DNA of 36,660 nucleotides, taken from positions 1-36,660 of the forward strand of contig JANXXM010000128.1 in assembly GCA_025350645.1 (NCBI GenBank), in the 5' to 3' direction. This DNA comes from Ferruginibacter sp. (GTDB lineage: Bacteria > Bacteroidota > Bacteroidia > Chitinophagales > Chitinophagaceae). This document shows, piece after piece, positions 1 to 7,648 of the stretch. The notes under the pieces are model-generated. The model was not told the origin of the DNA. It saw nothing but the letters and a program-made list of their open reading frames with translations, and ran no database searches. The stretch's first letter is position 1. Every line of letters begins with the position of its first letter. Position numbers and translations under genes: made by a program.

Positions 1-1116
1 CAAACAGCCACCATTGCTGCAGTAGGCGTGGCTTTCAGTAAATTTGCCGGTTACTTTATACCTGCTTTGGAAATGACAGATGAAAATATTTTGATCCAGT
101 TTATTGGTATAAAAATTCATACCGCACAGCTCGTTTCTATAGCCCTTATCGTTTTTCTTACTTATATAAATACAAAAGGTATAAAAGGAGGTAAAATGAT
201 TCAGACCACTTTTACCGTGGTAAAATTGCTATCGCTTTTTGGGCTGATTATTTTTGGTTTTTTGCTGGCTGCAAAAGGCGAAATATGGAATGCTAACTGG
301 CAGGATGCCTGGACTATGAAAGCACGCAATGCAGATGGAAATGTAATAGGTGGTATAGCCGGAAGTGCAGTAATGGGTGCTATTGCAGCGTCTATGGTAG
401 GTTCTATTTTTAGCAGCGATGCCTGGAATAATGTAACTTTTATAGCGGGAGAAGTACGCAACCCTAAAAGAAATATAGGGCTTAGCTTATTTTTAGGAAC
501 GCTGATAGTAACCATCATTTATGTAGCAGCAAACCTCATGTATGTGAGTGTGCTTCCCCTTCATGATATTGCATCTGCACCGCAGGACAGAGTGGCTGTA
601 AGTGCATCGAAAGCTATTTTTGGAAACATTGGAACATATATTATTGCGGTAATGATTATGATATCAACCTTTGGCTGTAACAACGGGCTTATACTGGCAG
701 GTGCAAGAGTATATTATACTATGGCAAAAGATGGATTATTTTTTAAACAAACGGGCACCCTTAATAAAAATGATGTGCCGGAAATAGCCCTTTGGATGCA
801 ATGTGCGGTAGCATCTGTACTTTGTCTAAGTGGGCGGTATGGAGACTTGCTGGATATGATATCATTTGTAGTAGTTCTTTTTTATGCCCTCACCATTTAC
901 GGTATTTTTGTTTTAAGAAAAAAATTACCCCATGCAGAGCGGCCTTACAAAGCATTTGGTTACCCGGTATTACCTGCACTTTATATTTTTATGGCTATAG
1001 CTTTTTGCGGGCTGCTTATTTATTTTAAACCATTATACGCAGGCTGGGGACTGGCTATCGTACTCGCCGGTATTCCGCTTTATTATATTGCTGTTGCAGG
1101 TAATAAAAGAAAATAA
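1..1116 (+). CDS. APC-family amino acid permease, 5' partial
   Basis: This is the C-terminal part of an amino acid/polyamine permease of the APC superfamily, an inner-membrane secondary transporter. The reading frame is open back to base 1, and a GTG at 28 is an internal valine rather than a start, so the true start lies outside the window. About 371 residues are visible, with many hydrophobic segments. The stretch DAWNNVTFIAGEVRNPKRN, about 145 visible residues in, matches the conserved APC-family loop (aromatic/WNN, then E and NPKRN). The C-terminus ends in a membrane segment followed by a short basic tail, GNKRK. A hairpin just after the stop should end transcription. The substrate cannot be read from sequence; the family includes cationic and neutral amino acid transporters and antiporters. 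Confidence 0.9.
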   Translation, partial: QTATIAAVGVAFSKFAGYFIPALEMTDENILIQFIGIKIHTAQLVSIALIVFLTYINTKGIKGGKMIQTTFTVVKLLSLFGLIIFGFLLAAKGEIWNANWQDAWTMKARNADGNVIGGIAGSAVMGAIAASMVGSIFSSDAWNNVTFIAGEVRNPKRNIGLSLFLGTLIVTIIYVAANLMYVSVLPLHDIASAPQDRVAVSASKAIFGNIGTYIIAVMIMISTFGCNNGLILAGARVYYTMAKDGLFFKQTGTLNKNDVPEIALWMQCAVASVLCLSGRYGDLLDMISFVVVLFYALTIYGIFVLRKKLPHAERPYKAFGYPVLPALYIFMAIAFCGLLIYFKPLYAGWGLAIVLAGIPLYYIAVAGNKRK

Positions 1117-1122
1117 TTCGGT

Positions 1123-1159
1123 AAAATGGTTAACGGATTTAAAAAATGTTAACCGTTTT
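1123..1159. terminator. bidirectional hairpin terminator
   Basis: The arms AAAATGGTTAAC (1123-1134) and GTTAACCGTTTT (1148-1159) form a 12-bp stem with one T-G wobble and a 13-nt loop. It sits 7 bases after the permease stop and 1 base from the stop of the convergent cupin gene. A/T tracts on both sides suit termination from either strand. Confidence 0.6.
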
Positions 1160-1160
1160 A

Positions 1161-1499
1161 TCATTTTAAAAAATCTCCGTCAATAATTAAAAGCTTCACT
1201 CCTTTTTCTGATATAGAACGATGCGTACTTAACTCATCAGAAACTACATATGTCATTCCCCTGACTAATGTAAATTTTTCGCCCTTATGTAGTTCACTTA
1301 CAAATTCTCCCTCCAGGCAATGAACAATATGGCCTTTTTTGCACCAGTGGTCTGCAAGATATCCTTGACTATATTCTACAATCCGCATTCTTAATCCATC
1401 GAATTGCAGGGTTTGCCAAAAGCCAGTTCCCGTTTCTCCTGCATGAACCGTTTTAGTAATGTTATCCCAATCTATTGTAGTAAAATTGATGTTTGCCAT
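1161..1499 (-). CDS. small cupin-fold protein (DHCW-motif type)
   Basis: A 112-residue protein starting MANINFTTIDW. It has the layout of a single-domain cupin: LADHWCKKGHIVHCLEGEF about residues 56-74, then a short glycine turn and a second half ending in a beta strand (LLIIDGDF). It resembles the uncharacterised DHCW-motif cupin family; here the order is D-H-W-C. Histidines and cysteines in this segment could bind a metal, but no enzymatic activity is known to me. An ATG at 1547 would add 16 residues but lies inside the terminator hairpin of the upstream gene (1518-1544), so the ATG at 1499 is chosen. It is convergent with the permease and shares its terminator. Confidence 0.75.
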   Translation of the reverse strand: MANINFTTIDWDNITKTVHAGETGTGFWQTLQFDGLRMRIVEYSQGYLADHWCKKGHIVHCLEGEFVSELHKGEKFTLVRGMTYVVSDELSTHRSISEKGVKLLIIDGDFLK

Positions 1500-1517
1500 A
1501 ATACTGATTTTATGAAA

Positions 1518-1544
1518 TAAAAAAACCACAGAAAATTTCTGTGG
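1518..1544 (-). terminator. intrinsic terminator of the 73-residue protein gene
   Basis: CCACAGAAA (1526-1534) and TTTCTGTGG (1536-1544) form a near-perfect palindrome, realistically a 6-7 bp stem with a small loop. On the minus strand it is followed by a run of seven T. It lies just downstream of the gene ending at 1568. Confidence 0.7.
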
Positions 1545-1567
1545 CACAATATTAAAAATGTGAATAC

Positions 1568-1789
1568 TTATACTCTCGTATCGTCAAATTGCTGATCTGC
1601 CTGATCCTGATTGGACCAGTCTTTGAGCGCCTCTCTAATTTTACTGAAAAAACTTTTCCCTTTTTGTTTTGCCTCTCCTGATCTTTCTATTACTGATTGT
1701 TCTACATCTTTATTTTCATTAGCAGGATTACTACCGCCTTCATTTTCGCCACCAGGGCTACGTAAGAAGAAATTGTTTTGCAGTTCCAT
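1568..1789 (-). CDS. small hydrophilic hypothetical protein
   Basis: A 73-residue protein rich in Asn, Glu, Gln, Gly and Ser, with no signal peptide or membrane segment. The N-terminal half is low complexity (SPGGENEGGSNPANE). A more ordered amphipathic stretch follows at about residues 46-60 (SFFSKIREALKDWSN), ending in an acidic tail. I do not recognise the family. Support for a real gene is its own clean intrinsic terminator 23 bases after the stop and a length and composition unlike a random AT-rich frame. It is probably a monocistronic cytoplasmic protein; function unknown. Confidence 0.55.
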   Translation of the reverse strand: MELQNNFFLRSPGGENEGGSNPANENKDVEQSVIERSGEAKQKGKSFFSKIREALKDWSNQDQADQQFDDTRV

Positions 1790-1952
1790 AATATTAATTT
1801 TTAGATGGTAAAATGGTTAAAATTGAGCCATTCCAAATTTAAACTAATTGTATGGAATTAGTAAGTATTTTTTTTTAATATAAATTGGCTGAGAAAGAGA
1901 AATAAAAAAATACTTACATCCCAATTTTTATTAAGGAGTTAACTAAATAAAC

Positions 1953-1984
1953 AAAAAAAACCGGTCTGCACATAATGCAGCCGG
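1953..1984 (-). terminator. intrinsic terminator of the lipoprotein gene
   Basis: CCGG.CTGC (1961-1969) pairs with GCAGCCGG (1977-1984) with one bulged T, around an ACATAAT loop. On the minus strand the stem is followed by eight T. It lies 25 bases past the stop of the gene at 2009. Confidence 0.65.
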
Positions 1985-2008
1985 CAGAAATTTTATTTTT
2001 AGCAACTA

Positions 2009-2617
2009 TTAATTTTTAGAAATAGATGCGCTGTTGTTATAATTCTCTACGAGTGATAATAATTCTTTGGAATTAATTTTCTTTTTACGCTTGCTCATAT
2101 AATTAGAAATTTCTTTGTTATCCTTAAAATATTCAGATAAGATTTCGGCTGAATAAGGAACAATTTTTCCATCATTACCATTTTGCAAAAAGAATTTTTT
2201 ATGAACTGTTCCTAGATTATAAAATTGCAATGAATACAAATTCAGGTTACCTTTTATTTCTCTAATAGCAAAGCCCGGCAAAACATGTGTAGATATATGT
2301 CCTTTACCTTGCGTATAAAATTCCCGCTGAGCAATAGCATAAAATTTTTCATCTTTATAAGCTTTTATTTGTGCGGATAATATTTTTAATTCTCCATCTG
2401 CCAATAAATAGGGCGATACAAAAACACCTGTAACTAGTTTTATGCTGGAAAATTTTTTAATTTCTCCATTATTAAATTCTACAAAACAATCTGTTTTTAC
2501 AATGTTTTTATCAGGAGTATTTTCAGGATTTAATGTATTGTTTTTACTTGTATAGCAGGAAAACAATGTAGTAGCCAGGCAGGCAAATACAAAAGTATAC
2601 CGTATTCGGATATTCAT
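2009..2617 (-). CDS. hypothetical lipoprotein
   Basis: A 202-residue protein starting at the ATG at 2617 (MNIRIRYTFVF). It has a type II signal peptide: a basic start, a hydrophobic stretch and a lipobox LFSC with the lipidated Cys at about residue 21, so it should be anchored in the periplasm or outer membrane. An upstream in-frame ATG (2656) would put 13 extra residues before the signal peptide and is less likely. The mature part is Lys/Asn-rich with predicted beta content and a very basic stretch near the C-terminus (SKRKKKINSKE). I recognise no domain. It has its own terminator and no operon partners. Confidence 0.7.
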   Translation of the reverse strand: MNIRIRYTFVFACLATTLFSCYTSKNNTLNPENTPDKNIVKTDCFVEFNNGEIKKFSSIKLVTGVFVSPYLLADGELKILSAQIKAYKDEKFYAIAQREFYTQGKGHISTHVLPGFAIREIKGNLNLYSLQFYNLGTVHKKFFLQNGNDGKIVPYSAEILSEYFKDNKEISNYMSKRKKKINSKELLSLVENYNNSASISKN

Positions 2618-2735
2618 TTTCAAAGGTTTGATGGTTAAACGTATTTTAATTATCAATATTGTATTTAACTACAAAAATCTTTAGGATATACTACAAACTT
2701 TATAGAGAAGAGTAGAACATGATTAGAAATAAAGC

Positions 2736-2768
2736 AAAAAAAATCCCCTCCGAAAGAATCAGAGGGGA
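2736..2768 (-). terminator. intrinsic terminator of groEL
   Basis: TCCCCTC (2744-2750) pairs with GAGGGGA (2762-2768) around an 11-nt loop. On the minus strand the stem is followed by a long T run. It lies about 40 bases past the groEL stop and closes the groES-groEL unit. Confidence 0.8.
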
Positions 2769-2806
2769 CATGCATTTATTTAGTGTATAAATCTTCTATC
2801 TAAAAT

Positions 2807-4444
2807 CTAGTAGCCCATACCACCCATATCTGGTGCGCCATGGCTATGTGGTGCTTCATCTTTTGGCTTATCTGCTATTACACATTCTGTAGTAAGCAAC
2901 ATACCTGCAATAGAGGCAGCATTTTCCAATGCAACACGAGCTACTTTTGTAGGATCTATAATACCTGCTTTAAACATAGAATTTTCGTACAGCTCTGTTC
3001 TTGCATTGTAACCATAATCTCCTTTACCGTTTTTGATAGCTTCTACAACAATAGAACCATCTACACCTGCATTTGCAGTTATAACTCTTAACGGCTCTTC
3101 AATAGCCCGGCGAACAATAGCCATACCTGTAGTTTCATCAGCAATTTGCCCTTTTACTCTAGGATCTAATGCTACCAAAGCACGAATGTATGCAACACCG
3201 CCGCCTGGTACAATTCCTTCTTCTACGGCAGCTCTGGTTGCATGTAAGGCATCATCCATTCTATCTTTTTTCTCTTTCATTTCTACCTCGGTAGTAGCAC
3301 CTACATACAATACTGCAACACCGCCAGCTAATTTGGCTAAACGCTCCTGTAATTTCTCTTTATCATAATCAGAAGTTGTGTTTTCAACCTGCGCCTTTAT
3401 TTGATTTACCCTTGCAGTAATATCTTTTTTAGCACCTTTGCCTCCTACTATTGTGGTATTGTCTTTATCTATAGTTACAGATGCAGCCTGGCCTAATGTT
3501 GTTAATTCTACGCCTTCCAGTTTATGACCCAGTTCTTCACTCACTACAGTACCAGCAGTAAGAATAGCAATATCCGTCATCATTTCTTTTCTACGGTCAC
3601 CAAAGCCCGGAGCCTTTACAGCAGCCACTTTTAGCGTACCACGTAGTTTGTTTACCACAAGGGTAGCCAATGCTTCTCCTTCTAAATCTTCTGCAATAAT
3701 CAATAACGGGCGACCGCTTTGTGCTACTTTTTCCAGAATGTGCAAAATATCTTTCATCATAGATATTTTCTTATCAAAAATAAGGATGTAGGGATTTTGT
3801 AACTCTACACTCATTTTTTCGCTATTTGTCACAAAGTAGGGAGATACATATCCTCTGTCAAACTGCATACCTTCTACAATATCCACGGTTGTATCTGTAC
3901 CCTTAGCTTCTTCTACAGTAATTACGCCTTCTTTTCCCACTTTCACAAATGCCTCAGCTATTAACTTACCAATAGTTTCATCATTATTTGCAGAGATGGT
4001 TGCTACCTGTTGTATTTTTTTAGAATCGTTGCCAACGGTCTGGCTTTGGCTGCGCAAATTTTCCACTATTAAAGAAACTGCTTTATCAATTCCTCTTTTA
4101 AGATCCATAGGGTTTGCACCGGCCGCTACCATTTTAAGACCTTCGCTAATAATAGCCTGCGCCAATACAGTTGCAGTTGTAGTACCATCACCGGCAATTT
4201 CTGCAGTTTTAGAGGCTACTTCTTTTACCATTTGCGCACCCATGTTTTCGATAGGATCTTCCAGTTCTATTTCTTTAGCTACTGTTACACCATCTTTTGT
4301 TACAGCTGGCGCACCAAATTTTTTCTCAATAACTACATTACGACCTTTTGGCCCAAGCGTTACCTTTACTGCATTTGCAAGGGTATCTACACCCTTTTTC
4401 ATTTTGTTTCTTGCTTCTATATCGAAGTAAATTATTTTGCTCAT
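2807..4444 (-). CDS. groEL: 60-kDa chaperonin GroEL
   Basis: ATP-driven folding chamber subunit; it forms tetradecameric double rings and works with GroES. At 545 residues it is full length. Visible family marks are GPKGRN (31-36), the nucleotide-binding GDGTTTAT with the key Asp at about 86, the apical-domain segment around [14 protein letters not shown], and [19 protein letters not shown] carrying the second ATPase Asp. The C-terminal tail ends in MGGMGY, a short version of the usual GGM repeats, preceded by HSHG. The ATG at 4444 is the natural start ([15 protein letters not shown]). It is transcribed after groES across a 150-base spacer with unusual CTTGATACT repeats, and ends at a strong terminator. 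Confidence 0.99.
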   Translation of the reverse strand: MSKIIYFDIEARNKMKKGVDTLANAVKVTLGPKGRNVVIEKKFGAPAVTKDGVTVAKEIELEDPIENMGAQMVKEVASKTAEIAGDGTTTATVLAQAIISEGLKMVAAGANPMDLKRGIDKAVSLIVENLRSQSQTVGNDSKKIQQVATISANNDETIGKLIAEAFVKVGKEGVITVEEAKGTDTTVDIVEGMQFDRGYVSPYFVTNSEKMSVELQNPYILIFDKKISMMKDILHILEKVAQSGRPLLIIAEDLEGEALATLVVNKLRGTLKVAAVKAPGFGDRRKEMMTDIAILTAGTVVSEELGHKLEGVELTTLGQAASVTIDKDNTTIVGGKGAKKDITARVNQIKAQVENTTSDYDKEKLQERLAKLAGGVAVLYVGATTEVEMKEKKDRMDDALHATRAAVEEGIVPGGGVAYIRALVALDPRVKGQIADETTGMAIVRRAIEEPLRVITANAGVDGSIVVEAIKNGKGDYGYNARTELYENSMFKAGIIDPTKVARVALENAASIAGMLLTTECVIADKPKDEAPHSHGAPDMGGMGY

Positions 4445-4594
4445 TGTTTAAACTTTAGTATTGAGTATCAAGAGTGGTACTCAAAGTTTGAAAATTATTT
4501 TATGTAAAATGATGACATTTAGAGTAGATATCAATATCGAAGTAATATAGCTTTAAGAAGACTGATCTTGATACTTGATACTAACATCTTGATA
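4445..4594. repeat. CTTGATACT repeats in the groES-groEL spacer
   Basis: Three direct copies of CTTGATACT occur at 4567-4575, 4574-4582 and 4588-4596; the last overlaps the groES stop codon. One inverted copy, AGTATCAAG, lies at 4464-4472, 20 bases upstream of the groEL start. The inverted copy can pair with any of the other three, so the groES-groEL transcript could close the spacer as a 9-bp stem with a long loop. No other gene is visible in this spacer. Confidence 0.6.
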
Positions 4595-4882
4595 CTATAC
4601 TATTGCAAGTATATCGCTCTCTCTCATTATCAAAAGGTCTGCACCTTCTATTTGTATTTCTGTACCTGCATATTTGCTGTATAAAACAGTATCGCCGGCT
4701 TTTACCGTTACAGGCTCATCCTTTTTGCCAGGGCCGGCAGCAATTACGATACCACGACTTGGTTTTTCTTTTGCAGTATCCGGTATAATAATACCACCTG
4801 CAGATTTTTCTTCAGCGGCAGCGGGTTTTACGATAACCCTGTCGTGCAGCGGAGTAATGTTTAGCTTCTTGGACGTAGCCAT
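4595..4882 (-). CDS. groES: 10-kDa co-chaperonin GroES
   Basis: Heptameric lid of the GroEL chamber. At 95 residues it is full length. The N-terminal strand [10 protein letters not shown] (11-20) is followed by the mobile loop that docks on GroEL (about 24-40, with [13 protein letters not shown]), then the conserved GPGKKD and [14 protein letters not shown] segments, and a C-terminal strand ESDILAIV. The start [10 protein letters not shown] at 4882 is standard. It is the first gene of the groESL operon, with a likely promoter about 45 bases upstream and possible inverted-repeat control sites further upstream. No CIRCE operator (TTAGCACTC-N9-GAGTGCTAA) is visible. Confidence 0.98.
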   Translation of the reverse strand: MATSKKLNITPLHDRVIVKPAAAEEKSAGGIIIPDTAKEKPSRGIVIAAGPGKKDEPVTVKAGDTVLYSKYAGTEIQIEGADLLIMRESDILAIV

Positions 4883-4925
4883 AAAAAAGTTTTTTTAATG
4901 AAATTTGTAAGAATTTTTAACTTAT

Positions 4926-4951
4926 CAAAAGTAGGCTAATATTATACCAAA
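4926..4951 (-). promoter_or_regulatory. candidate groES promoter
   Basis: The minus strand carries TACTTTTG (4926-4933), a match to the Bacteroidota -7 box TAnnTTTG, about 44 bases upstream of the groES ATG. A TTTGG occurs upstream (4947-4951), but the 14-base gap is shorter than the usual spacing of roughly 17-23, so the -33 assignment is weak. Confidence 0.35.
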
Positions 4952-4973
4952 GGAAATAAGAAGAAATGTTGGC

Positions 4974-5018
4974 AGACAAATGTTGTGTTTTGTCTTTTTA
5001 AAAAAATACACAAGACAA
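4974..5018. promoter_or_regulatory. AGACAA/TTGTCT inverted repeats upstream of groES
   Basis: AGACAAA (4974-4980) is mirrored by TTTGTCT (4989-4995) across 8 bases, and a third half-site AGACAA lies at 5013-5018, making a second inverted pair with the middle copy. The cluster sits between the divergent groES and nusB genes, upstream of the candidate groES promoter. It could be an operator or activator site for heat-shock control. No regulator can be named. Confidence 0.35.
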
Positions 5019-5087
5019 TTTTACAGGAATTGAATTTTGAAACTGGCTTTAATTTAAAACTTACCTCTTAAATCTTTTTAAATACCC

Positions 5088-5095
5088 TAATTTTG
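5088..5095 (+). promoter_or_regulatory. nusB promoter -7 box
   Basis: TAATTTTG matches TAnnTTTG exactly and lies 26 bases before the nusB ATG, giving a leader of about 20 bases. No clear TTG element is seen at the expected -33 distance. Confidence 0.45.
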
Positions 5096-5121
5096 CGCCT
5101 TCAATAAAAGGGCAAGAGAAG

Positions 5122-6051
5122 ATGTTAAGCAGGAGAAATATAAGGATAAAAGTAATGCAGACTTTATACTCCATAGACAGTATGGGAGATAGTGTAAGAT
5201 CTGGAGAAGCAACTGCAATTCTTACTAAAAAAATAGAACAAAGCAGGCAGCTTTTTACTTACCTTATTTATTTTATTACAGAAGTAGCCCGCTATGCAGA
5301 AACTGATGCTAATAAAAAAGCCAATAAACATTTGCCCACAGCCGCAGATCTTGCTACAAACATAAAAATTGCAGGCAATGAAACCATGTGGAAAATATTG
5401 GAGGATACCAGTTTTAAAGTGGTAGTAAATGATACCAAACTGAAATATATGCTGGATGTAGAACTGCTGAAAAAAATGTACCAGGCACTGATAGCCACAC
5501 CAGATTACAATGAATATATTGAGTTGCAAAGCCGGGATAAAAAAGGTGAAAAGAAGATGCTGGATTTTATTTTTACGGATCTTTTACTCCCCGATGATAA
5601 TTTTATAAGTCATATAGAAGAGCATTTTATAAACTGGGATGATGATGCTGAAATGATGCACTCGCTTGTGCTGGCTTACCTTAACAAGCCCGGCCAGCAA
5701 AGCTTTCACGATATACTAAGCAAAGAAAAATGGGATTTTGCAAAAGATTTGCTGATGACAGTAATAGATAAAAAAGATCAGACGCTGGAAATGATAAAGC
5801 CCAAACTAAATAATTGGGATGCTGATCGTATTGCATCGCTTGATCTTATTTTACTCCAAATGGGTGTATCGGAGTTTTTATATTTTGGCACTATTCCTAT
5901 AAAAGTTACTATAAACGAGTATATAGATCTTGCCAAAGCTTACAGTACGCCACAAAGCGGGCAGTTTGTAAATGGCTTGTTGGATAATATTCACAAAGAA
6001 TTACAGGCAGAAAATAAAATTGAAAAAAGAAATTTTAAAGATAAAATATAA
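5122..6051 (+). CDS. nusB: transcription antitermination factor NusB
   Basis: RNA-binding antitermination factor that, with NusE (S10), acts on boxA sites of rRNA operons. The N-terminus has the typical NusB entry (LSRRNIRIKVMQTLYSID). The core NusB helical domain is C-terminal, about residues 200-300, with DRIASLDLILLQMGVSEFLYF, then PIKVTINEYIDLAKAYSTPQS and FVNGLLDNIHKEL. At 309 residues it is about twice the length of E. coli NusB; the inserted middle region is usual for Bacteroidota. It is the first gene of a run in which the DUF1573 lipoprotein gene starts 3 bases after its stop. Confidence 0.95.
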   Translation: MLSRRNIRIKVMQTLYSIDSMGDSVRSGEATAILTKKIEQSRQLFTYLIYFITEVARYAETDANKKANKHLPTAADLATNIKIAGNETMWKILEDTSFKVVVNDTKLKYMLDVELLKKMYQALIATPDYNEYIELQSRDKKGEKKMLDFIFTDLLLPDDNFISHIEEHFINWDDDAEMMHSLVLAYLNKPGQQSFHDILSKEKWDFAKDLLMTVIDKKDQTLEMIKPKLNNWDADRIASLDLILLQMGVSEFLYFGTIPIKVTINEYIDLAKAYSTPQSGQFVNGLLDNIHKELQAENKIEKRNFKDKI

Positions 6052-6054
6052 ACA

Positions 6055-6492
6055 ATGTTAAAAAAAATTATAGCTGCGGGATGTGCCCTTATACTATTTG
6101 CAAGCTGCGATGTACGCAAACATGATAAGCTGTCCATAAATGACCCTTTGAAAAAGCAGATGGTAATTAAAGATCCTACCGCTGTGCAGATTATCGACAG
6201 TACATACAATTTTGGAAAAGTAACTGACGGCGAAATAGTAGAATACAACTATCGGTTTAAAAACATGGGTACCAAACCGCTCATAGTATCTAATGTGAGT
6301 GCAAGCTGCGGTTGTACTGTACCGGAAAAACCAGAACAGCCAATACAACCCGGCGAAACAGGTTTTATAAAAGTAAAGTTTGACAGCAAAGGCCGGGTGG
6401 GTACTGCACACAAAACAATTAATGTAAACAGCAATGCAGAACCGGCTTTCCCTGTATTATTACTTACTGGCGAGGTAGTAGAAAAAAAATAA
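6055..6492 (+). CDS. DUF1573 domain lipoprotein
   Basis: A 145-residue secreted lipoprotein. The lipobox FASC places the lipidated Cys at residue 18. The mature part is one DUF1573 domain, a small Ig-like beta sandwich: it opens with the typical TYNFGKVTDGEIVEY, contains KPLIVSNVSASCGCT (two cysteines at about 85 and 87), and then GETGFIKVKFDSKGRVG and TINVNSNAEP. The molecular function of DUF1573 proteins is not established. It lies 3 bases after nusB and 26 bases before yajC, so it is probably co-transcribed with both. Confidence 0.92.
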   Translation: MLKKIIAAGCALILFASCDVRKHDKLSINDPLKKQMVIKDPTAVQIIDSTYNFGKVTDGEIVEYNYRFKNMGTKPLIVSNVSASCGCTVPEKPEQPIQPGETGFIKVKFDSKGRVGTAHKTINVNSNAEPAFPVLLLTGEVVEKK

Positions 6493-6518
6493 TTTTATCA
6501 ATTTTAAATTTAAGAACA

Positions 6519-6857
6519 ATGAATTTTGCAGGAATTTTATTACAGGCAGGTGCAGCTACTTCATCATGGACAACACCGGTGATGATGGGAGGAATGATAT
6601 TGGTATTTTACTTTTTTATGATTCGCCCGCAGGCAAAAAAAGCAAAAGATCAAAAAAAGTTTATTGCAGATATGCAAAAAGGGGATAAAATTGTAACGAT
6701 AGCTGGTATTCATGGCAAAATAAATAAGGTAAATGACGATGGTACCATAGAGCTGGAAACCAGCCCTGGCAGCTATATTAAAATAGAACGAAGTGCCATA
6801 AGCCTGGAGTGGACGATAAACATAAACAAAACTGCTGCTGTAGATGCAACGAAGTAA
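6519..6857 (+). CDS. yajC: preprotein translocase subunit YajC
   Basis: Single-span inner-membrane accessory protein of the Sec translocon, associated with SecDF. At 112 residues it has one membrane segment at about 17-38 (VMMGGMILVFYFFMIRPQ), the conserved IRPQAKKAKDQKKFI motif, and the small soluble domain with GDKIVTIAGIHGKI and the ERSAIS strand. In related genomes yajC often follows nusB and precedes coaE, as here, frequently with a YbbR/CdaR-type gene between; that gene is absent from this interval. Confidence 0.96.
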   Translation: MNFAGILLQAGAATSSWTTPVMMGGMILVFYFFMIRPQAKKAKDQKKFIADMQKGDKIVTIAGIHGKINKVNDDGTIELETSPGSYIKIERSAISLEWTININKTAAVDATK

Positions 6858-6965
6858 AATAAAGTATTAGAGGCAGGTATTTTAAAAATGAAATAGTAAT
6901 TCAGTTTGCAGTTTCTTTTGCAAATCCTCCCTATAAATTATTGCATAATAGTTACCTAAAATCTC

Positions 6966-7565
6966 ATGTTAAAAATAGGCCTTACAGGAGGTATTGGCAG
7001 TGGTAAAACTACTGTTGCAAAAATATTTGAAGTGCTGGGCATACCTGTGTATTATGCTGATGATGCAGCAAAACATTTAATGAACAATGATGCTGTGCTA
7101 AAACAATCTATCATTAAAAACTTTGGTAAAGAAAGTTATAGAAATAATATATTAAACAGGGCTTACTTGGCGAAAATTAGTTTTTCTGATCCTCCAAAAA
7201 CGGCATTACTAAATAGTATTGTTCACCCTGTAACGATAGCAGATGCAGCACATTGGATGCAGCAACAACATACGCCTTATGCCATTAAAGAGGCTGCGCT
7301 TATTTTTGAAGCAGGAGCGCAAAAGGAATTGGACCTAGTAATAGGTGTGCATGCATCATACGATTTGCGCCTGCAGCGCACTATACAAAGAGATAATATT
7401 AGTGAAGATGCCGTGCTGGCACGCATGAGCAGGCAAATGAATGAAGAGGAAAAAATGAGCCGCTGCGATTTTGTAATAAATAATACCGAAGAAGAATTAT
7501 TGATACCGCAGGTGGTAGCTCTTCATGAAAAGTTGCTGCAGAATCTGGAAAAGCTTTATGAATAA
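6966..7565 (+). CDS. coaE: dephospho-CoA kinase
   Basis: Cytoplasmic kinase for the last step of coenzyme A synthesis, phosphorylating the 3'-OH of dephospho-CoA with ATP. At 199 residues it has a Walker A loop GGIGSGKTT (8-16), the substrate-binding region YYADDAAKHLM, the HPVT segment of the CoA domain, EAALIFEAG, and the lid-side RMSRQM. The start MLKIGLTGG at 6966 fits the family. It is separated from yajC by 108 bases with no clear promoter, so it may belong to the same transcript. Confidence 0.96.
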   Translation: MLKIGLTGGIGSGKTTVAKIFEVLGIPVYYADDAAKHLMNNDAVLKQSIIKNFGKESYRNNILNRAYLAKISFSDPPKTALLNSIVHPVTIADAAHWMQQQHTPYAIKEAALIFEAGAQKELDLVIGVHASYDLRLQRTIQRDNISEDAVLARMSRQMNEEEKMSRCDFVINNTEEELLIPQVVALHEKLLQNLEKLYE

Positions 7566-7582
7566 TAGTTCTATTATTTTGT
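7561..7582 (+). terminator. possible weak terminator of coaE
   Basis: AATAATAG (7561-7568) and CTATTATT (7571-7578) form an A/T-only hairpin overlapping the coaE stop, followed by TTTG. The stem is weak, so the call is tentative. Confidence 0.25.
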
Positions 7583-7648
7583 GGGGATTTAAAATATTTA
7601 TCGAATTTTCAGCTAAATATTTTAATTAAAAAATAAATAGCATAAATT

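Noticed and set aside
1500-1547. Upstream ATG for the cupin gene
   Set aside because: The extension is encoded within the terminator hairpin of the gene upstream; the ATG at 1499 is the natural start.
3996-4430. 144-codon open frame on the plus strand opposite groEL
   Set aside because: It is the antisense shadow of a strongly conserved gene; codon bias of groEL keeps the opposite frame open. No family resemblance.
4883-5121. CIRCE operator upstream of groES
   Set aside because: I looked for TTAGCACTC-N9-GAGTGCTAA and close variants and found none; only the AGACAA/TTGTCT repeats are present.
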